Source: Phycisphaerae bacterium
Lineage (GTDB): Bacteria > Planctomycetota > Phycisphaerae > Phycisphaerales > UBA1924
Direction of reading: 5' to 3'
Length of the DNA: 64,000 nt
Assembly (NCBI GenBank): GCA_014192545.1
Contig: BJHL01000003.1
Span: 124,001 to 188,000 of the forward strand
The notes under the pieces are model-generated. The model was not told the origin of the DNA. It saw only the letters and a program-made list of their open reading frames with translations, and ran no database searches. Numbering within the stretch: the first letter of the stretch is position 1; each line of letters starts with the position of its first letter. Below, in pieces: positions 57,452-64,000 of the stretch. The position numbers and the translations under genes are program-made.

Positions 57452-58957
57452 ATGTCATCCGAAACCTCTGCAACACACCCGATCACTGCCCCCGGCAACG
57501 GCACTATTACCCCCGCTAGTTCTCGCACGCCTATCGCCTACGCCCCCGCCCCCGAAAGCGTGAAGGTCCACATCTTCGAGCGATATGGCCACTACATCAA
57601 CGGCACATTCACCACGCCGCGGGACAAGGCTGCGGTGTTTGCAACCGTCAACCCCGCGACCGAAGCAACGCTTGCGATGATCTCGCAGGGCAGTGACAGC
57701 GATGTTGACGCTGCCGTCAAGTCAGCCCGCACGGCATTGCCCAAGTGGGCCAGCTTGCCCGCCGTCGAACGCGGCAAGTACCTCTTCCGCATCGCGCGTC
57801 GCATTCAAGAGCGAGCACGCGAACTTGCGGTGCTCGAAACGATGGACTGCGGCAAACCCATCAAGGAATCTCGCGATGTTGATGTGCCGCTGGTTGCCGC
57901 ACACTTCTTTTACTACGCGGGCTGGGCCGACAAACTCGAGTGGGTCTTCGGCAAAGTGCCTTCGCCCGTCGGCGTTTGCGGCCAGATCATCCCGTGGAAC
58001 TTCCCGCTGATGATGGCCGCGTGGAAGCTCGCACCCGCCCTCGCGTGCGGCAACACATGTGTGCTCAAGCCCGCTGAAACGACTTCGCTCACGGCACTGC
58101 GGCTTGCAGAAATCTTTGATGAAGTCGGCCTGCCGCCTGGCGTTGTCAATATCGTGACTGGCGACGGCAAGACTGGCGCAGCGATTGTCAATCACGCTGG
58201 CATCGACAAGATCGCCTTCACGGGCAGCACCGATATTGGCAAGAGAATTGCGAAAGCTACCGCAGGCACTAGCAAAAAGCTCACGCTCGAACTGGGCGGC
58301 AAAAGCCCGCACATCATCTTTGATGATGCCGCGATTGATCAAGCCGTCGAAGGCATCGTGCAAGGCATTTACTTCAATCAGGGTGAAGTGTGTTGTGCTG
58401 GCTCACGATTGCTGGTGCAAGAGGGCGTGCTGAACGAAGTTCGCAAGAAGCTCGAGTTCCGTCTCGCGAGCCTGCGCGTGGGCGACCCGCTGGACAAGAA
58501 CACCGACGTTGGCGCAATCAACAGCAAAGAACAACGCGACCGCATCGAGCATTATCTCAAGTTGGGTGTCGAAGAAGGTGCCGAACTTTGCACGCCCGGC
58601 GTGTCGTCGCTGCCCAGCAAAGGCTACTGGTGCAAGCCGTGTTTCTTCGCCAACGTGCAACCTTCGCACACCATCGCACGCGAAGAAATCTTCGGCCCCG
58701 TCCTCGCTCTCATGAGTTTCCGCACCGTCGAAGAAGCCATCAGCAAAGCCAACAACACGCCCTATGGCCTCGCCGCCGGCATCTGGACCGACAAAGGCAG
58801 CAAAGTGCTCGAAGTCGCAAAGAAACTCCAAGCGGGCGTCGTCTGGTGCAACACCTACAACAAGTTCGACCCCGCCAGCCCCTTCGGCGGCTTCAAAGAA
58901 AGCGGCTTCGGCCGAGAAGGCGGCGTGCATGGGCTGCGGGCGTATGTCGATCTCTAA
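57452..58957 (+). CDS. NAD-dependent aldehyde dehydrogenase
   Basis: A 501-residue ALDH from ATG 57452 (AAGGA upstream). The catalytic set is complete: IIPWNFPLMMAAWKLAPALACGNTCVLKPAE, FTGSTDIGKRIAKATAG, the base glutamate in LTLELGGKSPHIIFDDA, and the nucleophile in NQGEVCCAGSRLLVQ; EEIFGPVLALMSF follows. It is the catalytic half of a pair resembling ALDH16 (active domain plus inactive domain) and sits between deoC and the truncated ALDH gene, with a GxxExxY gene inserted between the two. It could oxidise acetaldehyde from the DeoC reaction; that is an inference. Confidence 0.93.
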   Translation: MSSETSATHPITAPGNGTITPASSRTPIAYAPAPESVKVHIFERYGHYINGTFTTPRDKAAVFATVNPATEATLAMISQGSDSDVDAAVKSARTALPKWASLPAVERGKYLFRIARRIQERARELAVLETMDCGKPIKESRDVDVPLVAAHFFYYAGWADKLEWVFGKVPSPVGVCGQIIPWNFPLMMAAWKLAPALACGNTCVLKPAETTSLTALRLAEIFDEVGLPPGVVNIVTGDGKTGAAIVNHAGIDKIAFTGSTDIGKRIAKATAGTSKKLTLELGGKSPHIIFDDAAIDQAVEGIVQGIYFNQGEVCCAGSRLLVQEGVLNEVRKKLEFRLASLRVGDPLDKNTDVGAINSKEQRDRIEHYLKLGVEEGAELCTPGVSSLPSKGYWCKPCFFANVQPSHTIAREEIFGPVLALMSFRTVEEAISKANNTPYGLAAGIWTDKGSKVLEVAKKLQAGVVWCNTYNKFDPASPFGGFKESGFGREGGVHGLRAYVDL

Positions 58958-58962
58958 AGACC

Positions 58963-58993
58963 TTTCAACACAGAGCACACAGAGGACACTGAG
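58963..58993 (+). repeat. left inverted repeat of the GxxExxY cassette
   Basis: 31 bases ending directly at the start codon of the GxxExxY gene (TTTCAACACAGAGCACACAG...). The inverted copy lies at 59392-59422, with 27 of 31 positions matching. Confidence 0.8.
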
Positions 58994-59380
58994 ATGTCGG
59001 CAGGGATGGAACAAGATGATCCGTTGACGAAACAAGTGATTGGGTGCGCAATCGAGGTGCACCGAACACTTGGGCCTGGCTTGCTTGAATCGGCGTACGA
59101 AGCGTGCCTTGTGCATGAGTTGACAATCGCAGGACTGCGAGCACTGGCCCAAGTGCCCCTTGCGATTGAATACAAAGGTGTTCGACTCGACATCGGGTAT
59201 CGGCTCGATCTGCTCATTGAAGATCGGCTCGTGATAGAGGTAAAAGCCGTCGAAAAAGTCCTGCCTGTCCACGAAGCTCAACTGCTCACGTATCTCCGCC
59301 TTTCAGGCTACAAAGTCGGTTTGCTCCTGAACTTCAACAGCAAATACCTCAAAGACGGCATAATTCGCCGAGTCATGTAA
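58994..59380 (+). CDS. GxxExxY protein (PD-(D/E)XK nuclease-like)
   Basis: A 128-residue member of the GxxExxY family (TIGR04256). The name-giving motif lies in TLGPGLLESAYEACLVHEL (GLLESAY). The restriction-endonuclease-like core follows: RLDIGYRLDLLIEDRLVIEVKAV with D...ExK, and AQLLTYLRLSGYKVGLLLNF at the C-terminus. Function is unsettled; the fold suggests nucleic acid cleavage or binding. It is flanked by 31-base inverted repeats and lies between two metabolically linked genes, consistent with a mobile or at least repeat-bounded insertion. The upstream arm abuts the ATG and leaves no room for a typical ribosome site. Confidence 0.9.
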   Translation: MSAGMEQDDPLTKQVIGCAIEVHRTLGPGLLESAYEACLVHELTIAGLRALAQVPLAIEYKGVRLDIGYRLDLLIEDRLVIEVKAVEKVLPVHEAQLLTYLRLSGYKVGLLLNFNSKYLKDGIIRRVM

Positions 59381-59391
59381 CCCGCTTTCAC

Positions 59392-59422
59392 CTCTGTGCT
59401 CTCTGTGTCCTCTGTGTTGAAA
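59392..59422 (-). repeat. right inverted repeat of the GxxExxY cassette
   Basis: The inverted copy of 58963-58993: CTCTGTGCTCTCTGTGTCCT..., ending GTTGAAA. It lies 11 bases after the GxxExxY stop and 19 bases before the next ALDH gene start at 59442. The outer 13 bases match perfectly. Confidence 0.8.
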
Positions 59423-59441
59423 CTGCCTTTGGAATCTCCCC

Positions 59442-60413
59442 ATGACCACCCGCCTCGACATCGCCAAAACCTACAAGCTCTTCATCAACGGCGCATTCCC
59501 GCGCTCGGAGTCTGGCCGCACGCTGCCGTTCATGAACGCTCGCGGCGAAGTTCTTGCACACGTCTCTCACGCTTCGCGTAAGGACTTGCGCGATGCCGTC
59601 GAAGCGGCACGCGCCGCACAAACCAAGTGGGCCAACGCCACCGCGTACAACCGCGGGCAGATCCTTTATCGCATGGCCGAGATGATGGAGGGCAAGCGCG
59701 ACGAACTCGCGATCGCACTCACCGAGCCGATGCAGCGCAGCGCCAACAGCACTTCCAAAGCCGCGGCGAAGAGCAAGCCGAGCTCAAAAGTTACTCCCGC
59801 TGCCGCGAAGTTCGAAGTCGCCGCCGCCATTGATCGCATGGTGCATTACGCCGGCTGGTGTGACAAGTACGCCCAAGTCCTCGGCTGCAACAACCCGGTT
59901 TCTGGCCCTTTTTACAACTTCACTTCCCCTGAAGCGTCGGGCGTTGCCGTCTGCGTTTGTCCCGATACTTCGCCCTTGCTCGCGCTTGTCTCGCTCATGG
60001 CTCCTGCTCTAGTTCCCGGCAACAGCATCATCGTCGTCGCGAGCGAAGCCAATCCACTGCCGGGCGTCATCATGGGCGAAGTTTGTACGACAAGCGACGT
60101 TCCTGCAGGCGTCATCAACATTCTCACGGGCCAGCGTGCGGAATTGCTCTCGCACATTTCTGGCCACCGCGATATTGACGCCATTCACGCGGGCGGCTTG
60201 ACGCCAGCAGAAAACACGCTGCTCCGCGAAGGTGCGGCTGAAAATCTCAAACGCGTCACGATTCGCGAAGCGAAGCTGGAAGCGAAAAAGTCCGCTCGGC
60301 AAGCGAGTGCAAACACAACCAGCTTCGACTGGACCGACGCAACTTGCAACTCACCCTGGTGGATCGAGTCGTTCGTCGATTTCAAAACCATGTGGCACCC
60401 AGCCGCCAGTTGA
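59442..60413 (+). CDS. truncated ALDH-like protein without catalytic residues (ALDH16 C-terminal type)
   Basis: A 323-residue protein with an ALDH N-terminal fold: KTYKLFINGAFPRSESGRTL, AVEAARAAQTKWANATAYNRGQIL, then ASGVAVCVCPDTSPLLALVSLMAPALVPGN and PAGVINILTGQRAELLSHIS. It lacks the LELGGK glutamate and the QxC nucleophile region, and ends SPWWIESFVDFKTMWHP. The second, inactive domain of ALDH16 and the shorter ALDH gene next to deoC in actinobacteria look alike. It is probably a partner subunit for the ALDH at 57452-58957, not a broken gene: the end is clean. Confidence 0.75.
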   Translation: MTTRLDIAKTYKLFINGAFPRSESGRTLPFMNARGEVLAHVSHASRKDLRDAVEAARAAQTKWANATAYNRGQILYRMAEMMEGKRDELAIALTEPMQRSANSTSKAAAKSKPSSKVTPAAAKFEVAAAIDRMVHYAGWCDKYAQVLGCNNPVSGPFYNFTSPEASGVAVCVCPDTSPLLALVSLMAPALVPGNSIIVVASEANPLPGVIMGEVCTTSDVPAGVINILTGQRAELLSHISGHRDIDAIHAGGLTPAENTLLREGAAENLKRVTIREAKLEAKKSARQASANTTSFDWTDATCNSPWWIESFVDFKTMWHPAAS

Positions 60414-60431
60414 GCAAGTCGCGTTAGCAGT

Positions 60432-61085
60432 TCACACCTTCTGGTTTTCAGGCCGGCCCATCTCGAACGCACGAATGACAAAGTGCCCGCACGCGCACAG
60501 CAGTGCCATGGCGATCACTGCGCCAACTGACACCAGCGTCCACACAATCCACTCGGGCACAGTTTTCTGCGACGCGAGCACGTTGCGACCCGCGTACAAC
60601 CCGCCAGCAATCACCAAAAGCGGCATCCCCGTGGCAACCGCGCGGAGCAAAAATCCCCTGCTCAGCACATTGCGACGAAGCACCTCAACGCTCGCCAAGC
60701 CGGCAAGCAAAGCCGCCAGACCAATCCGAGCATACATCAACAACTTGAGGTCAACCGTGCGATCACCCTTCAGCGTGATGCCCCGGCTGACACTCAGCCA
60801 ACTCAAAACGCTCGCCGCGAAAATCGTCCCAGCAACACACAGCAACGCCAGCGCTGGCCCATCACTGAACTTTTTGCGAAGAAAGAGCAGCCCAAAGACG
60901 CCGGCCAGAACAATGCAGACTTCCATACCCACCAGCATCAAGTATGGCTGAGCCCCCATAAACAACGCAACACTCGCCATGCCCATCGCGCTGACCAGCG
61001 CAATTGCCGACAACGCCCCAGCCGCGACGCGAGCAATCGCAAGCGGCGGATCAACGAGCGAAGTTTGTATTGGTGAATCGATCAT
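60432..61085 (-). CDS. polytopic membrane protein of unknown function
   Basis: A 217-residue protein from ATG 61085 (a longer frame reaches 61190). It has about six hydrophobic helices (for example VAAGALSAIALVSAMGMASV, LALLCVAGTIFAASVLSWLS, LLVIAGGLYAGRNVLAS, WIVWTLVSVGAVIAMALLCACG). Conserved polar residues in the helices are few, so no transport family is suggested. It is convergent with the ALDH-like gene (18-base gap) and divergent from the fliD-linked genes. Confidence 0.65.
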   Translation of the reverse strand: MIDSPIQTSLVDPPLAIARVAAGALSAIALVSAMGMASVALFMGAQPYLMLVGMEVCIVLAGVFGLLFLRKKFSDGPALALLCVAGTIFAASVLSWLSVSRGITLKGDRTVDLKLLMYARIGLAALLAGLASVEVLRRNVLSRGFLLRAVATGMPLLVIAGGLYAGRNVLASQKTVPEWIVWTLVSVGAVIAMALLCACGHFVIRAFEMGRPENQKV

Positions 61086-61312
61086 GCAGCCCGAGCCAAG
61101 GGTATCGGCGACATCCACGCAAGCCCTCGGCAGGACCCATACGAAACGCGCGGGTGCTGCGGTTCGTTGTTTGTCACTGCGCAAGAACAACCGTTTATCC
61201 GTACATAATACGAATGTGTACCCATTTCACTGAAGCTGCGCCGTCAGACTGCCGATGTCATATTTGAAGCCTACGGATGGGCGGTCGAACCGTGACAGTC
61301 ATCGAGGATCGC

Positions 61313-61558
61313 ATGAACACTCCCGCCATGACCGAAGTTGAACAAGTGGCCAAGCGGCTCTACGCCCGCACGCTTAGCCAGTGGGCCATGGACCTCATGG
61401 CCTTGCGTCGCGATGGTCAACATGTGCCGACCGCACGCCGAGGCGACGAGGACTTCGCGACCCCCACCTGGTCAGGAGCCGTTGCCGACGGCCAACGTTG
61501 GGCCGGCAGCGACGCGAAGCGCAACTTGCGCTGGCGTCCGACGCGCAAAGCTGCGTAA
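61313..61558 (+). CDS. small protein upstream of fliD
   Basis: An 81-residue hydrophilic protein from ATG 61313 (GAGG six bases before it); a frame from 61277 exists. The first half is a helix (MTEVEQVAKRLYARTLSQWAMDLMALRRDG) and the C-terminus is basic (SDAKRNLRWRPTRKAA). The family is unknown. It ends 60 bases before fliD, so it is probably co-transcribed. Such genes next to fliD may code for filament chaperones or regulators, but I see no proof. Confidence 0.55.
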   Translation: MNTPAMTEVEQVAKRLYARTLSQWAMDLMALRRDGQHVPTARRGDEDFATPTWSGAVADGQRWAGSDAKRNLRWRPTRKAA

Positions 61559-61618
61559 GGCACTGGGTTTGCGTGGAATCTCGACCGGTACGTCCCCCAC
61601 CACCACGGAAGGTGAACC

Positions 61619-64000
61619 ATGAGCGGCATCAGCAGTAGCACGGGCGTGTTTAGCGGGATTGACAGCAAGTCACTCATCGACCAGATTCTGGCCGTAGAGG
61701 GCCGCTCTCGCATTCTCGTGCAGCGGCGCGTTGCCCAGTTGCAGCAGCAGAATGCCGCGTACCTGGACATCAACTCGCGCCTGAGCGGCATCAAGACCGC
61801 CGCCAGTGCGTTCCGGCTGGAAAGCCTGTTCAAGACCAAAGCGGTGACGAGCAGCAACGAGGACCTTGTCACCGCGACAGCCACCAACGGTGCAGCGGCG
61901 GGCACCTACAGCGTGCGCGTTGATCGCCTCGTGAGTTCGCAGCAGTTTCTGTCACGCGGATTCAGCGACCGCAACAACAGCGGCGTGGGTATGACCTCGC
62001 TGGTTGTTGAATCAGCCAAGGCTCGGCTGGATACTGATGTGGCACTCGCAGACTTCAATGACGGCCAGGGCATCGCGCGCGGTCGCATCGCGATCACGGA
62101 CTCATCGGGCACCGCAACGGTTGACCTCTCTCGCGCGACCACCGTGAACGATGTTCTCACTGCCTTGAACGGGACAGGCACGCTACGCATCTCCGCAAGT
62201 ATCGAAGGCGGCAAGTTTGTTATCAAGGACAGCACTGGCGGCGCAGTGACCGTCGCGAGCGTGGGTGGCGGCACGACCGCTGAAAGCTTGGGTATCGCTG
62301 GCACAGCAACTGGCACGCTAACTGGCGCGACCGTCTACGGACTCAATCGCAACACAAATCTCACATCGCTCAACGACGGCAATGGCGTCACCACGCGTGT
62401 CAATACCGCGAGTGAAACCTTCGCCAGCTTCGTTGTCAACGTCGGAAGCACAGCCGTCAACGTGAACATCTCTGATGTCTACACGATGGACAACACGCAG
62501 ACGCCTCCGAAACTCGTGAAGTCCGCCGCCGCACCATCCAGCGTGGGCGGCGTGCTTGATCGCATCAATTCGGCTCTGAGTGCCGCCGGTTTCGCCGATG
62601 TGCAAGCTCGCGTCAACACGACGGAAAACCGCCTCGAAATCGTCGATTCCACGGGTGCCCGCACCATCACTGTGAGTGAAGCACCTGGAGCTTTCGCCAG
62701 CAACACCGCTCGCGATCTTGGCTTGCTTGGTGCCAGCGGCACAACCGCAACCGGCTCGCGTGTGCTCGCGGGCATGAACAGCATTCTGACCAAAAGTCTG
62801 GCGGGCGGACAAGGCGTGCGAGGTGATGGTGCACTCAACGTCCGGCTGCGCGACGGTTCGACTTTCGCCGTGACCCTGGGAACATCTGGCGACTTCTCCT
62901 CGCAACTGCGCGCAATTGAAACCGCCAGCGGGACACTCCCCAACGGCCAGCCGCGCCTGAAGGTCTCGCTCAATTCACGCGGTACGGGCATCCAAGTTCA
63001 AGATCAAACCGGCGGCACCGGCAATCTGGTCATTCGAGGTACCGAAGACAGCAATCCTAGCGACGGCGTCATCGAAAGCACTGCGGCGTGGCTGGGCATC
63101 GAGACCGAGGTCGCAGGCGTTGCGAGCAACACTGTTTCGGGCTCGAACTTACAGAAGCAGTACATTAGCGAAGCAACGCTCGTCTCGACGTTCAACGGCG
63201 GTGCTGGCATCGGCGTGGGCAAGTTCCGCATCACCGATAGTCTCGGTCAGGTCGCAACCATCGACATCGGTGATGACACGAAAACCGTCGGTGAACTCGT
63301 TCGAGAAATCAACGCGGCCACCACATCGAACGCAACCGGCGGCGTTGCTTCACTCGTCAAGGCTCGCGTCAACGCCAACGGCGATGGCATTGAGCTCTAC
63401 GACACGGGCACAGGCAGCAACCGCATCAAGGTCGAAGACACCACGGGCGGCGTCGCAAAAGCACTCGGAATTGCGGGCGTTTCAACCGGCACCAGCGTGG
63501 CCGATGGCAACCGCATCGACGGCACCCAAGAACGCACGATCAAGTTCCTCGTGGGCGACACGCTTGACACCATCGTCACCAAGATCAACGAAGCGGGCGT
63601 TGGTGTGCAGGCCGCCGTTCTGCGCGATGGTCTGGGTTCAACGCCCTTCCGTCTCTCGCTGACTGCTCGCGATAGTGGCACCGCCGGTCGCAGCATCGTT
63701 GATGCTGGCGCGTTCAATCTGGGCTTGAATCAACTCGACGCTGGCCAAGACGCGCTCGCCTTCATCGGCGGCGGCGATATCGCAAGTGCCATCGTCGCCA
63801 CCAGCAGCACCAACACGCTCGACGGCGTTGTTCCTGGCGTCAAGATCGACCTCAAAGGCGTCACCACAACCGCGCCGGTTTCACTCAGTGTGACCAGCGA
63901 TACCGAACGCATCATCGACGGCGTGAACGCGTTCATCAAAGCCTTCAACGACGCGTCCACTCGCATCAACAAACTCACCGAGTACAACGCCGAGAACGAA
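61619..64000 (+). CDS. fliD: flagellar filament cap protein FliD, long form, cut by window edge
   Basis: ATG 61619 has AAGG six bases upstream, and the frame is open to the window end (794 codons without stop). The N-terminus SSTGVFSGIDSKSLIDQILAVEGR is the FliD_N motif (GxDxxSLIxQxLxVE). Then follow at least four Flagellin-IN-like units with the pattern NDGxGV ... ITDSxGxxxxVDL ... TVxDVLxxIN (about 140, 250, 390 and 523). E. coli FliD has 468 residues, so this one is far longer even before the end is seen. Near the right edge, VKIDLKGVTTTAPVSLSVTSDTERIIDGVNAFIKAFND is the FliD_C start. FliD caps the filament outside the cell. Confidence 0.9.
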   Translation, partial: MSGISSSTGVFSGIDSKSLIDQILAVEGRSRILVQRRVAQLQQQNAAYLDINSRLSGIKTAASAFRLESLFKTKAVTSSNEDLVTATATNGAAAGTYSVRVDRLVSSQQFLSRGFSDRNNSGVGMTSLVVESAKARLDTDVALADFNDGQGIARGRIAITDSSGTATVDLSRATTVNDVLTALNGTGTLRISASIEGGKFVIKDSTGGAVTVASVGGGTTAESLGIAGTATGTLTGATVYGLNRNTNLTSLNDGNGVTTRVNTASETFASFVVNVGSTAVNVNISDVYTMDNTQTPPKLVKSAAAPSSVGGVLDRINSALSAAGFADVQARVNTTENRLEIVDSTGARTITVSEAPGAFASNTARDLGLLGASGTTATGSRVLAGMNSILTKSLAGGQGVRGDGALNVRLRDGSTFAVTLGTSGDFSSQLRAIETASGTLPNGQPRLKVSLNSRGTGIQVQDQTGGTGNLVIRGTEDSNPSDGVIESTAAWLGIETEVAGVASNTVSGSNLQKQYISEATLVSTFNGGAGIGVGKFRITDSLGQVATIDIGDDTKTVGELVREINAATTSNATGGVASLVKARVNANGDGIELYDTGTGSNRIKVEDTTGGVAKALGIAGVSTGTSVADGNRIDGTQERTIKFLVGDTLDTIVTKINEAGVGVQAAVLRDGLGSTPFRLSLTARDSGTAGRSIVDAGAFNLGLNQLDAGQDALAFIGGGDIASAIVATSSTNTLDGVVPGVKIDLKGVTTTAPVSLSVTSDTERIIDGVNAFIKAFNDASTRINKLTEYNAENE

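Noticed and set aside
61200..61312. Sigma28-like promoter before the fliD-linked genes
   Set aside because: A GCCGATGT match exists but the -35 partner at the right distance is not recognisable.

Overview
The window looks like a chromosomal segment of a planctomycete, most likely a Phycisphaerae-type lineage. This is inferred from three things: a pseudopilin remnant with the planctomycete-typical H-X9-DG motif, the make-up of the long one-strand flagellar cluster, and the mix of GC-rich genes. No rRNA, tRNA, CRISPR array or transposase gene was seen, and no marker gene here fixes the taxonomy.

Layout. 1-4311 (minus strand): the distal part of a complex I operon, nuoJ-nuoK-nuoL-nuoM, with nuoM running off the left edge. 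4456-8666: an unknown protein, a broken pseudopilin remnant with its own terminator, a large lipoprotein, a small basic protein and a PgsA-type phosphatidyltransferase. 8891-37667 (all minus strand): about 28 co-oriented genes dominated by flagellar functions. Read in the direction of transcription they are a ComM-like ATPase, a membrane-anchored unknown, a TPR membrane protein, a FlgN-like helical protein, a cytosolic histidine kinase and sigma54 activator pair, flgB, flgC, fliE, fliF, fliG, fliH, fliI, fliJ, a MotE-like gene, fliK, flgD, a TIGR02530-like gene, flgE, a small membrane protein, fliL, fliN, fliO, fliP, fliQ, fliR, flhB and flhA. This covers the rod base, MS ring, export gate, export ATPase complex and hook, but motA, motB and fliM are missing from the places where they usually sit. 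A second flagellar locus begins at the right edge with an unusually long fliD.

37708-61085 is a mixed metabolic and accessory region. It holds an alpha-ketoglutarate-semialdehyde-type dehydrogenase, a hicB-hicA toxin-antitoxin pair, a membrane-anchored esterase, a superoxide dismutase fused to two YegP-type domains, and a sigma-70 family factor behind an unusually long upstream region. It also holds an M19 dipeptidase, a GNAT acetyltransferase, an orphan sigma54 response regulator, rbfA with an endonuclease III-like protein and a huge TPR lipoprotein, a YebC regulator, an FAD amine oxidase, an M20 dipeptidase, and a deoC-ALDH-(GxxExxY)-ALDH locus.

The most interesting signals are these: the GxxExxY nuclease-like gene framed by 31-nt inverted repeats between two ALDH genes, with the second ALDH lacking its catalytic half; a REPIN-like double palindrome beside the SOD gene; the SOD-YegP fusion; GG-N10-GC (sigma54-like) elements at the same distance from the flgB and flgE starts; and the pseudopilin with an in-frame stop. 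I did not find a convincing entirely new system. These are the places I would look first.
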